A stretch of 64,000 nt of DNA from Streptomyces sp. NBC_01335 (GTDB lineage Bacteria; Actinomycetota; Actinomycetes; Streptomycetales; Streptomycetaceae): contig NZ_CP108370.1 of assembly GCF_035953295.1 (NCBI RefSeq), forward strand, positions 3,563,001 through 3,627,000, given 5' to 3'. Both the position numbers and the translations under genes were made by a program. Under the pieces are notes generated by a model. It was not told the origin of the DNA. It worked only from the letters and a program-made list of their open reading frames with translations, and made no database searches. Of the stretch, positions 50,959 to 60,745 are shown piece after piece; position 1 is the stretch's first letter, and the number at the start of each line of letters is the position of its first letter.

Positions 50959-50974
50959 GTTACGGAGACGTTTC
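50959..50974 (-). promoter_or_regulatory. Partial GlnR-like box upstream of glnR
   Basis: On the minus strand the sequence reads GAAAC-GTCTCC-GTAAC, an exact match to the inner b1-n6-a2 part of the GTnAC-n6-GAAAC tandem consensus, but the outer elements are poor. It would fit autoregulation of glnR or control of the divergent hydrolase gene. A hairpin (GCGGTCCC / GGGACCGC, 50985-51007) lies beside it. Confidence 0.35.
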
Positions 50975-51190
50975 AACAAGCTCAGCGGTCCCAGGGCGCG
51001 GGACCGCACCCGTAAAACCTGTATGACGAATGCCGCAGGGCCTGGTCATACAGCAGTACGAAGAAGTGCCGCACTCTCCCCCGGGTCCCAACCCGGGAGT
51101 GCCCCTCTCGCAGGGAACGAGGAGGACCGACGTAATGGGCGAGCGAAACGTGCACCACGATCGACCGACGACCGAGGCAGGTGAGCGGCG

Positions 51191-51991
51191 ATGAGCTCAC
51201 TGCTGCTCCTGACGAATGCCCTTCAACCGTCGACGGAGGTGCTTCCCGCCCTCGGTCTGCTGCTCCACAGCGTGCGGGTGGCCCCCGCCGAAGGACCCGC
51301 TCTCGTCGACACCCCCGGTGCCGACGTCATCCTGGTCGACGGACGGCGCGACCTCCCGCAGGTCCGCTCCCTCTGCCAGCTGCTCCGCTCCACCGGACCG
51401 GGCTGTCCGCTGATCCTCGTCGTCACCGAGGGCGGCCTCGCGGCCGTCACCGCCGACTGGGGCATCGACGACGTCCTGCTGGACACGGCGGGACCGGCCG
51501 AGGTCGAGGCCCGGCTCCGGCTCGCCACCGGGCGCCAGCAGATCACCTCCGACGACTCCCCCATGGAGATCCGCAACGGTGACCTCTCCGTGGACGAGGC
51601 GACGTACAGCGCGAAGCTCAAGGGCCGGGTCCTCGACCTGACCTTCAAGGAGTTCGAGCTGCTCAAGTACCTCGCGCAGCACCCGGGCCGGGTCTTCACC
51701 CGCGCCCAGCTGCTCCAGGAGGTCTGGGGCTACGACTACTTCGGCGGTACGCGCACGGTCGACGTCCACGTACGGCGGCTGCGCGCCAAGCTCGGCCCGG
51801 AGCACGAGTCGCTCATCGGCACGGTCCGCAACGTCGGCTACCGCTTCGTCGCACCGGAGAAGGCCGACCGGTCCGGCGAGAGCCGGAAGCAGGCGTCCGC
51901 CAACCCGGCGCAGGGAGCGGGCACACCGCCGGAGCGCACCGAGGCGGCCGAGGCCGCCGAGGAACCCGTGGTGGAGCACGTCAAGGGGTGA
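51191..51991 (+). CDS. glnR: GlnR, global nitrogen regulator
   Basis: The 266-residue OmpR-type regulator begins [20 protein letters not shown] and is nearly residue-for-residue the Streptomyces GlnR I recall. It has an atypical receiver with Asp50 in [15 protein letters not shown] and lacks the normal acidic pocket, so it works as a phosphorylation-independent dimer. The winged helix (about 130-225) has [20 protein letters not shown] and [16 protein letters not shown]. The C-terminal tail is disordered. It controls glnA, amtB, nir and other nitrogen genes. ATG 51191 has AGGCAGG upstream. The LacI gene follows in the same direction. Confidence 0.95.
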   Translation: MSSLLLLTNALQPSTEVLPALGLLLHSVRVAPAEGPALVDTPGADVILVDGRRDLPQVRSLCQLLRSTGPGCPLILVVTEGGLAAVTADWGIDDVLLDTAGPAEVEARLRLATGRQQITSDDSPMEIRNGDLSVDEATYSAKLKGRVLDLTFKEFELLKYLAQHPGRVFTRAQLLQEVWGYDYFGGTRTVDVHVRRLRAKLGPEHESLIGTVRNVGYRFVAPEKADRSGESRKQASANPAQGAGTPPERTEAAEAAEEPVVEHVKG

Positions 51992-52061
51992 GAAAGGTGT
52001 CCCGTGATCCGCGGTGGATGCGCGGGACACCCCTTGGTTCCATCCGCGTAGACTGCCGCGC

Positions 52062-53105
52062 GTGGCCAAGGTGACGCGGGACGATGTGGCAAGACTGGCG
52101 GGTACGTCGACCGCGGTCGTCAGCTACGTCATCAACAACGGACCCAGGCCGGTCGCCCCGGCCACGCGCGAGCGGGTACTCGCCGCCATCAAGGAGCTGG
52201 GTTACCGGCCCGACCGCGTCGCCCAGGCGATGGCGTCGCGGCGGACCGACCTCATAGGGATGATCGTGCCGGACGCCCGGCAGGCGTTCTTCGCGGAGAT
52301 GGCGCACGCCGTCGAACAGGCCGCCGCCGAGCGCGGGAAGATGGTCCTCGTCGGCAATTCCGACTACCGCGACGAGCGCGAGGTCCACTACCTCCGGGCG
52401 TTCCTCGGCATGCGGGTATCCGGGCTGATCCTGGTCAGCCAGGGCCCCAGCGAGCGGGCCGCCGCCGAGATAGAGGCGTGGGACGCCCGGGTGGTGCTGC
52501 TGCACGAGCGCCCCGAAGCCATAGACGACGTCGCGGTGGTCACCGACGACGTCGGCGGCGCCCAGCTCGCCACGCGCCACCTGCTGGAACACGGTTACGC
52601 CTACGTCGCCTGCCTCGGCGGCATGGAGTCCACCCCGTCCGTCGGCGACCCGGTCGCCGACCACGTCGAGGGCTGGCGCCGGGCGATGCACGAGTCCGGC
52701 CGCACCACCGAGGGCCGCCTCTTCCAGGCCCCGTACAACCGCTACGACGCCTACCAGGTGGCCCTCGGCCTGCTCGCCGGCCCCGACCGGCCGCCGGCCA
52801 TCTTCTGCTCCACGGACGACCAGGCCATCGGCGTGCTGCGGGCCGCCCGCGAGCTGCGCATCGACGTGCCCGGCGAGCTGGCGGTCGCGGGCTTCGACGA
52901 CGTCAAGGAAGCGGGGCTCACCGACCCGCCGCTGACCACGGTCTTCTCGGACCGCCCGGCGATGGCGCGCGCCGCCGTCGACCTGGTGCTCGACGACTCG
53001 CTGCGGGTCTCCGGTTCCCGGCGGGAGCGGCTGAAGCAGTTCCCGTCGGCGCTGGTGGTCCGCAGGTCCTGCGGCTGCGGGGAACCCTCGGTACTGCGGC
53101 CGTAA
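52062..53105 (+). CDS. LacI-family transcriptional regulator
   Basis: The 347-residue protein has an N-terminal LacI HTH (residues about 4-50): [20 protein letters not shown] and [21 protein letters not shown] periplasmic-binding-protein-like effector domain contains [40 protein letters not shown] and [21 protein letters not shown]-terminal Cys-Gly-Cys-Gly (SCGCGEP) occurs in several family members. The effector is unknown; a sugar-type ligand is usual. The start is GTG 52062. It lies 70 nt downstream of glnR. Confidence 0.92.
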   Translation: MAKVTRDDVARLAGTSTAVVSYVINNGPRPVAPATRERVLAAIKELGYRPDRVAQAMASRRTDLIGMIVPDARQAFFAEMAHAVEQAAAERGKMVLVGNSDYRDEREVHYLRAFLGMRVSGLILVSQGPSERAAAEIEAWDARVVLLHERPEAIDDVAVVTDDVGGAQLATRHLLEHGYAYVACLGGMESTPSVGDPVADHVEGWRRAMHESGRTTEGRLFQAPYNRYDAYQVALGLLAGPDRPPAIFCSTDDQAIGVLRAARELRIDVPGELAVAGFDDVKEAGLTDPPLTTVFSDRPAMARAAVDLVLDDSLRVSGSRRERLKQFPSALVVRRSCGCGEPSVLRP

Positions 53106-53204
53106 CCGCCGGGCGGGGTGCGTTTATCAGGCCCCTACGAGGTTCTGCCCGGCTTCTCAGCGGGTGCTCAGGCTCTTCTCATGTTCCCCGGACACGCTTT
53201 TCCC

Positions 53205-54440
53205 ATGACTGAGAGCCACCGCCCGAGCGGCGAGTACCCGACGTATCCCACGTACGGCACCAACTCGTACGGCACCGAGTCGCACCCCGCCGAAGCCCCC
53301 GCCGCCCCCGTCGGCAGCGGCGCGTACCCGCCTCCCCCGGCGTACGAGCCCGCGCAGCCGATCGCCGTGGACACGGGGACCACCGTGTGGCCGGCCGGCG
53401 CGGCGGGCGGTGCGGGCGGCGGCAGCGGTGCCGGGTTCTCGGACTTCCCCGAGTACGCGGGCTACCCCGCTCCCGCGCCGCTCCCGGAGAAGCCCGCGCG
53501 GAAGGTGAAGCGGCCCTACGCCCTGCTCGCCGCGGTCGCCATCGCGGCGGCGGCGATCGGCGGCGGCACCGCCACCCTGGTCGGCGAGCTCTCCGACGGC
53601 CATTCCGGCACCACGAGCGCGAGCAGCGTCGTCAGCGGCACCACCGTCTCGGCCGGCAGCGCGGGCACCGTCGCCGGGGTCGCGGCGGCCGTCTCCCCCG
53701 CGATCGTCGAGATCGGCGCCACCTCCACCGCGGGCGACTCCACCGGCTCCGGGGTGGTCGTCACCTCGGACGGCGAGATCGTCACCAACAACCACGTGAT
53801 CACCGGCGCCTCCGAGATCAAGGTGACGCTCTCCACCGGAAAGACCTACACCGCGAACGTGGTCGGCACCGACCCGGACAAGGACCTCGCCCTCATCAAG
53901 CTGGAGAACGCGAGCGGCCTGAAGACGGCCACCCTCGGCAACTCCTCCAACGTCGCGGTCGGCGACCAGGTCGTGGCGATCGGCTCCCCCGAGGGCCTGA
54001 CCGGCACCGTCACCAGCGGCATCATCTCCGCCCTCGACCGGGACGTCACGGTCGCGAAGGAGGAGAGCGACTCCAGCGGCTCGGACAGCTCCAGCGGTTC
54101 GGACGGCTTCGGCGGCTTCGGCAGTCAGGGCCAGGGCGGCAGCGGCGAGCAGCAGTGGCCGTTCGAGTTCGGCGGCCAGCAGTTCAACGGCGACACCGGC
54201 TCCTCCACCACCACCTACAAGGCGCTGCAGACCGACGCCTCGCTCAACCCGGGCAACTCCGGCGGCGCGCTGATCAACATGAACGGCGAGATCATCGGCA
54301 TCAACTCCGCGATGTACTCCCCCAGCTCGTCCAGCAGCACCAGCAGCTCCAGCGCCGGCAGTGTCGGCCTCGGCTTCGCCATCCCCGTCAACACGGTCAA
54401 GGCCGACCTGGAGACCCTGCGCTCCGGCGACGGTTCCTGA
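53205..54440 (+). CDS. HtrA-like membrane-anchored serine protease without PDZ domain
   Basis: The 411-residue protein has a long disordered Tyr/Pro/Gly-rich cytoplasmic part (1-100), a membrane helix after RKVKRPY (ALLAAVAIAAAAIGGGTATL), and an extracytoplasmic trypsin-like domain. The catalytic triad is visible: His in VTNNHVIT, Asp in DPDKDLALIKL and Ser in NPGNSGGALINM. A Ser/Gly-rich insertion (ESDSSGSDSSSGSDGFGGFG) lies between the Asp and Ser. No PDZ domain follows. HtrA-type proteases degrade misfolded envelope proteins. It is encoded next to a two-component system in the same direction, as often seen for HtrA genes. ATG 53205 is used; ATG 53181 is an alternative. Confidence 0.9.
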   Translation: MTESHRPSGEYPTYPTYGTNSYGTESHPAEAPAAPVGSGAYPPPPAYEPAQPIAVDTGTTVWPAGAAGGAGGGSGAGFSDFPEYAGYPAPAPLPEKPARKVKRPYALLAAVAIAAAAIGGGTATLVGELSDGHSGTTSASSVVSGTTVSAGSAGTVAGVAAAVSPAIVEIGATSTAGDSTGSGVVVTSDGEIVTNNHVITGASEIKVTLSTGKTYTANVVGTDPDKDLALIKLENASGLKTATLGNSSNVAVGDQVVAIGSPEGLTGTVTSGIISALDRDVTVAKEESDSSGSDSSSGSDGFGGFGSQGQGGSGEQQWPFEFGGQQFNGDTGSSTTTYKALQTDASLNPGNSGGALINMNGEIIGINSAMYSPSSSSSTSSSSAGSVGLGFAIPVNTVKADLETLRSGDGS

Positions 54441-54582
54441 CGGACCCGGCGAGCACCCCGGCGCATCCCCGCCGGCGTGTCCCCGGTCGGCCCGCCCGGC
54501 GTGCGAGGCTGAGACCATCCACCCCTGCGAAGAGCAGCCGCGACCCGCGTGACTGCGCCTGCCGAGAAGAGGACGCCGAGCG

Positions 54583-55311
54583 ATGAGCCCCGCCGAAGAC
54601 GATCCGCAGCGCATCCTGATCGTCGACGACGAACCCGCCGTACGCGAGGCGCTCCAGCGCAGCCTCGCGTTCGAGGGGTACGCCACCGAAGTCGCGGTCG
54701 ACGGCTACGACGCCCTCACCAAGGCCGAGGCGTACCACCCCGACCTCATCGTGCTGGACATCCAGATGCCCCGGATGGACGGCCTCACCGCCGCACGCCG
54801 CATCCGGGCCACCGGGACCACCACCCCCATCCTCATGCTCACCGCCCGCGACACCGTGGGCGACAGGGTCACCGGCCTCGACGCGGGCGCCGACGACTAC
54901 CTCGTCAAGCCCTTCGAGCTGGACGAGCTCTTCGCCCGCATCCGCGCCCTGCTGCGCCGCAGTTCCTACGCGGCGGCGGCGAGCACGGAGATCACCGACG
55001 ACGACGTGCTCTCCTTCGCCGACCTGCGCATGGACCTCGCCACCCGCGAGGTCACCCGGGGCAGCCGCGCCGTCGAGCTGACCCGTACCGAGTTCACCCT
55101 GCTGGAGATGTTCCTCGCGCACCCGCGCCAGGTCCTCACCCGCGAACAGATCCTCAAGGCCGTCTGGGGCTTCGACTTCGAACCCAGCTCCAACTCCCTG
55201 GACGTGTACGTGATGTACCTGCGCCGCAAGACCGAGGCAGGCGGCGAACCCCGCCTCGTGCACACCGTGCGCGGGGTGGGGTACGCGCTGCGTGCCGGGG
55301 GTGAGGGGTGA
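54583..55311 (+). CDS. OmpR-family response regulator
   Basis: The 242-residue response regulator has receiver residues DDEP (metal-binding acids), phospho-acceptor Asp59 in [13 protein letters not shown], Thr in LMLTARD and Lys in DYLVKPFE. The winged helix follows, with [20 protein letters not shown] and [15 protein letters not shown]. It is translationally coupled to the histidine kinase by a 4-nt overlap (GTGA). The adjacent HtrA-like protease gene points the same way, so this pair may control protease or envelope-stress genes. Confidence 0.94.
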   Translation: MSPAEDDPQRILIVDDEPAVREALQRSLAFEGYATEVAVDGYDALTKAEAYHPDLIVLDIQMPRMDGLTAARRIRATGTTTPILMLTARDTVGDRVTGLDAGADDYLVKPFELDELFARIRALLRRSSYAAAASTEITDDDVLSFADLRMDLATREVTRGSRAVELTRTEFTLLEMFLAHPRQVLTREQILKAVWGFDFEPSSNSLDVYVMYLRRKTEAGGEPRLVHTVRGVGYALRAGGEG

Positions 55312-56720
55312 GGCGCCTGCTGAACCGGCTCCGCACCCTGCCGCTCCGGTCCCGCCTCGCCCTGCTGGTCGCCCTCGCGGTGGCCGTCGCGGTGGCGGCG
55401 GTCGCGGTCGCCTGCTGGTTCGTGACCAAGCAGCAGCTGGAACAGCGCATGGACGACTCGCTGCGCAGTTCCCGGCTGGACGACGGCTCCGTCCGCAGCC
55501 TGCTCGCCTCCTGCAACGGCGGCGGCCGGCAGCAGATGCCGCCCTTCGTGGGCGGCATCTCCGTCCAGCTCATCGATTCGAGCGGGACCGTCTGCGCGGT
55601 GGACGACTCCGCCGAGCTCCCGGTCACCGACGCCGACACCGCGGTCGCCGACGGCCGGGAACGGTACGCCCTGCACACCGAGACCGCCGAGAACGGTGTC
55701 CGGATGCGGGTCTACACCTACCGCCTGCTCACCCAGCCACTCACCGACACCGCCGTCACCATCGGCCGCCCGATGAGCGAGGTGACGGACCCGCTCTCCG
55801 CCCTCGCCTGGCTGCTCCTCGCCGTCTCCGGGATCGGCGTCGTCGCCGCCGGGGCGGCCGGCATGTGGATCGCGCGTTCCGGGCTGCGCCCGGTGGACGA
55901 ACTGACCCTGGCCGTCGAGCACGTGGCCCGTACCGAGGACCTCACCGTCCGCATCCCGGTGGAGGGCGAGGACGAGATCGCCCGCCTGTCGCGCTCCTTC
56001 AACTCGATGACCGCCTCGCTCGCGACCTCCCGCGACCGCCAGTCCCAGCTGATCGCCGACGCCGGGCACGAGCTGCGCACCCCGCTGACCTCGCTCCGTA
56101 CCAACATCGAGCTGTTGGCCCGCAGTGAGGAGACCGGCCGGGCCATCCCGCCCGCCGACCGCAAGGCCCTGATGACCTCGGTCACCGCCCAGATGACGGA
56201 GCTGGCCGCGCTCATCGGCGACCTCCAGGAACTCGCCCGCCCGGATGCCGCCCAGCCCGGCCCGCTGGAGGTGGTGGGCCTGCACGACATCACCCGTACC
56301 GCCCTGCAACGCGCCCGGCTCCGCGGCCCCGAGCTGACCATCACCGCCGAGCTCGCCCCCTGGTACGTACGCGGCGAACCGGCCGCCCTCCAGCGGGCGA
56401 TCGTCAACGTCCTGGACAACGCGGTGAAGTTCAGCCCCGCCCGGGGCTCCATCGAAGTCACCCTGACCCGAGGCGAGTTGAAGGTACGCGACCACGGCCC
56501 CGGCATCCCCGCCGACGACCTCCCGCACGTCTTCGAACGCTTCTGGCGCTCCCCCTCCGCCCGCCAACTGCCCGGCTCCGGACTCGGCTTGTCGATCGTC
56601 GCCCGCTCGGTCCAGCAGTCCGGCGGCGAGGTCGCGCTGCGCCCGGCCGAGGACGGCAATGGCACGGAGGCGGTCATCCGGCTGCCGGGGGCACCCACGC
56701 CGCCGCCGGAGATCGTCTGA
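55308..56720 (+). CDS. Membrane sensor histidine kinase
   Basis: The 470-residue kinase has two membrane helices (about 17-42 and 163-190) flanking an extracytoplasmic sensor of about 120 residues with one Cys pair ([17 protein letters not shown]). A HAMP domain (about 190-245) follows, then the phospho-acceptor His near residue 253 in [15 protein letters not shown], and HATPase motifs [19 protein letters not shown] and [10 protein letters not shown]. It starts at GTG 55308, overlapping the regulator stop codon. It phosphorylates the upstream response regulator. The stimulus is not known; the two sensor cysteines could form a disulfide switch. Confidence 0.94.
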   Translation: MRRLLNRLRTLPLRSRLALLVALAVAVAVAAVAVACWFVTKQQLEQRMDDSLRSSRLDDGSVRSLLASCNGGGRQQMPPFVGGISVQLIDSSGTVCAVDDSAELPVTDADTAVADGRERYALHTETAENGVRMRVYTYRLLTQPLTDTAVTIGRPMSEVTDPLSALAWLLLAVSGIGVVAAGAAGMWIARSGLRPVDELTLAVEHVARTEDLTVRIPVEGEDEIARLSRSFNSMTASLATSRDRQSQLIADAGHELRTPLTSLRTNIELLARSEETGRAIPPADRKALMTSVTAQMTELAALIGDLQELARPDAAQPGPLEVVGLHDITRTALQRARLRGPELTITAELAPWYVRGEPAALQRAIVNVLDNAVKFSPARGSIEVTLTRGELKVRDHGPGIPADDLPHVFERFWRSPSARQLPGSGLGLSIVARSVQQSGGEVALRPAEDGNGTEAVIRLPGAPTPPPEIV

Positions 56721-56854
56721 GGGTGGGCGCCGGTCGGATCGCGCCTGCCCGGTCGATGCCCCGGTCAGGCCGGGGGCGGCGGCAGAGCGGTCACGACGCG
56801 GTCGAAGTACTCCTGGACGTCTTCGGCGGGGCAGGGAGCTCAGGAGCGAGGAGA

Positions 56855-57151
56855 TCAAGCATCGGGAATGTCCGCCTTCGCCGCACTCAGCATGTTGCCC
56901 GGGATGACGACCAATCGCTCGTCCGGCCCCAGGCTCACCCCGTCCGGCAAGTGCGAACGGTAGTGGTCGGTGAGATCGCGCCCGATCACGGCCACGTCGC
57001 CGCTGCTCAATTGCCAGATGTCCGGGCAGTCGTCCTCGTCCTTGGAGTTGCCCAGCTCCGCCGCCGACTTGCCGAGGCGCTTGACGAACAGCGCGGACGG
57101 ATCGGCTTCCCATCTGCGGGCCACGAACGCCTCCGGTATGCGGCGAGTCAC
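56855..57151 (-). CDS. Conserved hypothetical protein
   Basis: The 98-residue protein starts at GTG 57151 with VTRRIPEAFVARRWEADPSA. It contains LGNSKDEDDCPDIWQLSSGD and VAVIGRDLTDHYRSHLPDGV, a pattern I know only from uncharacterised Streptomyces proteins, often beside regulators or mobile genes. No signal peptide or membrane segment is seen. The longer ORF upstream is not convincing. Function unknown. Confidence 0.65.
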   Translation of the reverse strand: MTRRIPEAFVARRWEADPSALFVKRLGKSAAELGNSKDEDDCPDIWQLSSGDVAVIGRDLTDHYRSHLPDGVSLGPDERLVVIPGNMLSAAKADIPDA

Positions 57152-57286
57152 TGACGGCGACCTGCAAAATACCAGGCGGGCCCGGGATGGGTGCACCGGA
57201 AAACCAGCCGGCCCGCGACTCATTCCCTGGCCGGCCTTCGGGCACGGCGACCGCACCACCCACACCCGAAGCACCGACCGGAAGCG

Positions 57287-57490
57287 TCAACTCCCCTGCG
57301 CGGGCGAGGCTGGAGGTCTCCCGAAGGTGATGTTGGAGAGGTCCCACCCCTGGACCACGGCACCGTACTGAGTGCCGCCACTATTGGCCACCGCGCCCTC
57401 GGACAGCGCAGGCGCCCCGCGAAGCCACGAGGCCGGCGCGGCGGCGAACTCCGGGTCCTCGGCCGCCCGCGCCACGAGGGCGCCGCGCAA
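57287..57490 (-). pseudogene. 3' remnant of a regulator/effector gene
   Basis: The 67-codon stretch from TTG 57490 reads LRGALVARAAEDPEFAAAPA, then SWLRGAPALSEGAVANSGGT and YGAVVQGWDLSNITFGRP. A VAN-GGT-YG-VVQG-D-S-F-G ending is the C-terminus of longer Streptomyces proteins of unknown function, so this looks truncated: a TGA lies just upstream in frame and no domain precedes it. It might still be translated. Confidence 0.4.
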
Positions 57491-57719
57491 TGCTTTAGGC
57501 GGACCTGGTCACGGTCGACGGCGCGTTCGGCCGTCGCTGTACCGGGAGGGGAGGCGACGGGCCCGCGCCTGCACCGGCCTGTCCGTGTGGACGGGCAAGG
57601 CGGGCAGGGTGGGCAGGGTGGGCAGGTCGATGCACCTCTGACGGCTCGCACCGCGACGTTGACGCGTCTCTGACTCTCCAGAGGGGCGGCGCATCTGCCC
57701 CACGGCCCACGACGCCGCC

Positions 57720-58427
57720 CTACTCGACGGCGAGGCGGGCCAGCAGGTGGGCGTCGAGGAAGCCCCGTTCGGCGGCCGGGTCGTGGAGCAGCCGGGCGAC
57801 CGTGACGAACCCGGCTGCGGTCACCAGCTCGGCGAGCCGGTCCACCGGCCAGCTGTAGGCGGGCGTGACCTTGTGATCGAAGCGGACCGGTCCCGTTCCC
57901 TCGGTCCCGAAGAACGAGACCAGGAGCAGGCCCCCCGGCTCCAGTACGCGCGCCTGCTCGGCGAGGAGCGCGGGCAACTCACCGGGCGGCGTGTGGATCA
58001 TCGAGTAGTGGGCCAGCACACCGCCGAGTGTCCCGTCCTCGACCGGCAGCGCCTCCATGCGCGCCTCCTCGAACCGCAGCCCCGGACGGTCCCGCCGGGC
58101 GCGGTCGACCATGCCCGGGGAGAGGTCGAACCCAAAAGCCTCCAGGCCGAGTTCGTGCAGCATGGCCGTCAGGTGCCCGGGGCCGCATCCGACGTCGGCG
58201 ACCCGCACGTTCCCCGTACCGCGCACCAGCTCGGCGAAGGTGCCGATCATGTTCCGCGCGAACGGCCGCGTCTCCAGCCGGTCGGCGAACTGCGACGCGT
58301 ACAGCTCGGCGAATCCGTCGTACGCCGCCCTGGTCTCGGCCTGGTGCCCGGGGTGCCCCTGGCGCTCCGGGTGTTCCGCGCGTTCTGGGCGCTCCGGGTG
58401 TTCTGGGTGTTCCTGGTGATCCGCCAC
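57720..58427 (-). CDS. Class I SAM-dependent methyltransferase
   Basis: The 235-residue protein has motif I VRVADVGCGPGHLTAMLHEL, then GLEAFGFDLSPGMVDRARRD, LGGVLAHYSMIHTPPGELPA and VLEPGGLLLVSFFG. The N-terminal 30 residues are an odd HPE/HPER repeat (EHPEHPERPERAEHPERQGH), so the start (GTG 58427) is uncertain, and the true start may be near RAAYDGFAELYASQF. Such ubiE-like methyltransferases act on diverse small molecules. Substrate unknown. Confidence 0.8.
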   Translation of the reverse strand: MADHQEHPEHPERPERAEHPERQGHPGHQAETRAAYDGFAELYASQFADRLETRPFARNMIGTFAELVRGTGNVRVADVGCGPGHLTAMLHELGLEAFGFDLSPGMVDRARRDRPGLRFEEARMEALPVEDGTLGGVLAHYSMIHTPPGELPALLAEQARVLEPGGLLLVSFFGTEGTGPVRFDHKVTPAYSWPVDRLAELVTAAGFVTVARLLHDPAAERGFLDAHLLARLAVE

Positions 58428-58666
58428 GGCAGAGGAAGGTACACCCGCGCGCCTCCGAACGCTTCCGATACAGCGGGGAGCGCCTGCGTCGCCGCCGGAG
58501 ACCGGCCGGCTTCGGCACCGAGGATCGCGGGGGCCGAACCGGAGGGCTGGGACGCCACGTAGGTCACAACTTCGGTAAGTTGACGTGTGTAAGTGTGACA
58601 ACACCATCCGCAGAACCGACGAAGGTCCCGCTCCGGCCAGAGCGAGACCCCCGTCTTCGCAGTTCA

Positions 58667-58699
58667 CGAGCCCGGTCGCTCTCTGTGAGGCCGGGCTCG
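58667..58699. terminator. Hairpin in the 58.4-58.75 kb gap
   Basis: CGAGCCCGG (58667-58675) and CCGGGCTCG (58691-58699) form a 9-bp stem with a 15-nt loop. It lies downstream of the mini membrane protein gene (minus strand) and could end that transcript. The rest of the gap 58428-58750 shows nothing recognised. Confidence 0.5.
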
Positions 58700-58750
58700 C
58701 TGCATGCGCAGCGCCGCCGTGCGGCCACGACCGTTCCCGTGGGTGGTCAC

Positions 58751-58879
58751 TCAGCCGTGCTGAGCGAACTGCCCCACCAGGGCGATGATCGCCACCAGGA
58801 TGCCCGCCGCGGATAACCAGACCTGCGCCCGTTCGGCGCTGGTCCACTTCCTGCGGGGCTTCTCCAGGTCGGAACTCAC
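58751..58879 (-). CDS. 42-residue membrane peptide with a TTA codon
   Basis: The frame reads from GTG 58879 behind a strong GGGAGG. The product is SSDLEKPRRKWTSAERAQVW after the start codon, then LSAAGILVAIIALVGQFAQHG: a basic cytoplasmic start and one membrane helix. It contains a TTA leucine codon (WLSAAG, TGG TTA TCC), which in Streptomyces requires the bldA tRNA and usually marks developmental or specialised genes. No family is recognised. Confidence 0.6.
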   Translation of the reverse strand: MSSDLEKPRRKWTSAERAQVWLSAAGILVAIIALVGQFAQHG

Positions 58880-59179
58880 CCTCTACCTCCCTTTCATCCG
58901 AACCGGCGCCGCAGTGACGCCGGGGCCTTTGAACTCGACCAGCATCATGAGGAGTTCAGGGGATTCCTGAGAGGTGTGGGCGATTGTACTGGTGGGGCGG
59001 CGGGCCTGAACGGCGCTCCGGGACACCCGCGTACGTGGCCGCCGTGAGCTGCGGAAAGGCGGCACGGCAGCACCCAGCACCCCACCGTGGAGGTCGGACG
59101 CGCCCGTCCCCCGTAACCCGCGTCCCCGGTGATCCCCCTCCGGCCATCACCGTACGGAAGTGGGTATTGACTACCCCTC

Positions 59180-60145
59180 ATGAGTGACATCGAGCGTACG
59201 GCGAGCCGCACCGCGGTCCTGGTGTGCCAGGGGCGGGCGGCGGCGGACGGCAGGGGTGCGGCGGGGCGGTTCGCCGACCCGGTGGCGGTACGGCTGCTGC
59301 GTCCCGCCGAGCGGGTCCCCGTGGACGCGGTGCGGGCGGGCGCTCCCGGCGAGGCCGAGGACTGGAAGTCCCGTGCGGCGTACGAGAGCGTGCGGGCCTG
59401 CGCGGAGATCATGGTGCCGCGTACGGTCGCCATCGACGACGCCCTGCGCGCCCACCCGAACCCCCAGCTGGTGGTGCTCGGTGCGGGGCTGGACTCGCGG
59501 GCGTGGCGGCTGGCGGAGCTCGCGGAGACGGACGTGTGGGAGGTCGACCACCCCGCGTCCCAGGAGGACAAGCGGGCCCGCCTGGCCGACGCGGCGACCC
59601 TGGCCGACGCGGGCCCCCTGGCCGACGCGGGGACTCTGGCCGCCACGGCTCGTTCCGTACGCTTCACCCCCGTCGACTTCGCCACCGACGACCTCGGCAG
59701 CGTGCTCCGGGCCGCCGGTCACGACGCGGCGGTGCCGACGACGTGGTTGTGGGAGGGGGTCGTCCCCTACCTGACGCGTGACGAGGTACGGGCCACCGTG
59801 CGCGCGGTCTCCGGCCGTTCGGCACCGGGGAGCGCCCTGGTCCTCAACTACCAGGCCCCGTCGTTGAAGGCGTCCGTGGGCCGTCTGGTCGCACGCGTGC
59901 TGAGCAGCTCCGTCACGGCGAAGGAGCCCTGGCGCTCGCTGTGGAAGCCGCAGCACATGGCGGCTCTCCTCGCCGAGAGCGGGCTGCGGGTCGACCGCGA
60001 CGAGGATCTCCTGACCATCGCGGAACGCCTGGATTCCGGCGCACGGGGCCGCGCGTCGCTGCGTTCGGGGGCGCGTTGCCGTGTCGGCGGTCCGCCCCGC
60101 CCCGGGGGTGCCAGGTCCGGGCGCCGGGCGGATTCGGTAGCGTGA
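59180..60145 (+). CDS. PPM1/LCMT-like (TIGR00027) SAM-dependent methyltransferase
   Basis: The 321-residue protein has the actinobacterial TIGR00027 layout. It has DRGAAGRFADPVAVRLL-type opening, SAM-binding LVVLGAGLDSRAWRLAELAE, WEVDHPASQEDKR, and TWLWEGVVPYLTRDEVRATV. A short duplicated stretch (ADAATLADAGPLADAGTLA) marks a coding repeat after residue 130. The C-terminal 45 residues are Arg/Gly-rich and may be unrelated read-through. These enzymes methylate small carboxylates or unknown metabolites. The gene is followed by the FKBP gene on the same strand with a 77-nt gap. Confidence 0.82.
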   Translation: MSDIERTASRTAVLVCQGRAAADGRGAAGRFADPVAVRLLRPAERVPVDAVRAGAPGEAEDWKSRAAYESVRACAEIMVPRTVAIDDALRAHPNPQLVVLGAGLDSRAWRLAELAETDVWEVDHPASQEDKRARLADAATLADAGPLADAGTLAATARSVRFTPVDFATDDLGSVLRAAGHDAAVPTTWLWEGVVPYLTRDEVRATVRAVSGRSAPGSALVLNYQAPSLKASVGRLVARVLSSSVTAKEPWRSLWKPQHMAALLAESGLRVDRDEDLLTIAERLDSGARGRASLRSGARCRVGGPPRPGGARSGRRADSVA

Positions 60146-60222
60146 TCACATCGCCGCACGGAGTGACCGTACGGCGCTTGATCGCCCCACCGGAGACTTC
60201 CGGCGGGCAGGAATGAGTGGCA

Positions 60223-60594
60223 ATGAGCCTGGAGAAGCCCGAGATCGATTTCCCGATCGGCGACGCTCCCACCGAGCTGCAGATCGAGGACATCACCGTG
60301 GGCGACGGCACCGAGGCGAAGGCCGGCGCCGTGGTCGAGGTCCACTACGTGGGCGTCACCTTCGAGACCGGGGAGGAGTTCGACGCCTCCTGGAACCGTG
60401 GGCAGACGTTCCGGTTCCCCCTGGGCGGCGGCCGGGTCATCAAGGGCTGGGACCAGGGCGTCGAGGGAATGAAGGTCGGCGGCCGTCGCCGGCTCACCAT
60501 CCCCGCGCACCTCGCCTACGGCAACCAGTCGCCGTCCCCGCTGATCCCGGCGGGATCGACGCTCATCTTCGTCGTGGACCTGCTCGGCGTCTGA
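60223..60594 (+). CDS. FKBP-type peptidyl-prolyl isomerase
   Basis: The 123-residue single-domain FKBP is MSLEKPEIDFPIGDAPTELQ, continuing with VEVHYVGVTFETGEEFDASW, the FPLGGGRVIKGWDQGVEGMK loop (Trp at the base of the active site), and the C-terminal LAYGNQSPSPLIPAGSTLIF. It catalyses cis-trans isomerisation of Xaa-Pro bonds and probably binds FK506-type macrolides. ATG 60223 has GCAGGAAT upstream; GTG 60217 is possible. A small hairpin follows at 60630-60648. Confidence 0.95.
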   Translation: MSLEKPEIDFPIGDAPTELQIEDITVGDGTEAKAGAVVEVHYVGVTFETGEEFDASWNRGQTFRFPLGGGRVIKGWDQGVEGMKVGGRRRLTIPAHLAYGNQSPSPLIPAGSTLIFVVDLLGV

Positions 60595-60629
60595 GGCGGA
60601 CCTGCTGCCCTGCCTCGCCGACCGGATCG

Positions 60630-60648
60630 GGTCCGTTCGAAGCGGACC
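60630..60648 (+). terminator. Hairpin downstream of FKBP gene
   Basis: GGTCCG-TTCGAAG-CGGACC is a 6-bp stem, followed by a region of AATCGGAGCGG repeats. It is weak for a terminator, but placed 35 nt after the stop codon. Confidence 0.35.
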
Positions 60649-60745
60649 GAATCGGAGCGGATCGAATCGGAGCCGATCGGAACGGAGCCGAGGCCGGGCA
60701 GCACCCTCGATGAACGCGCCCCGCCCCGCCCAGCACGGGGACCGG

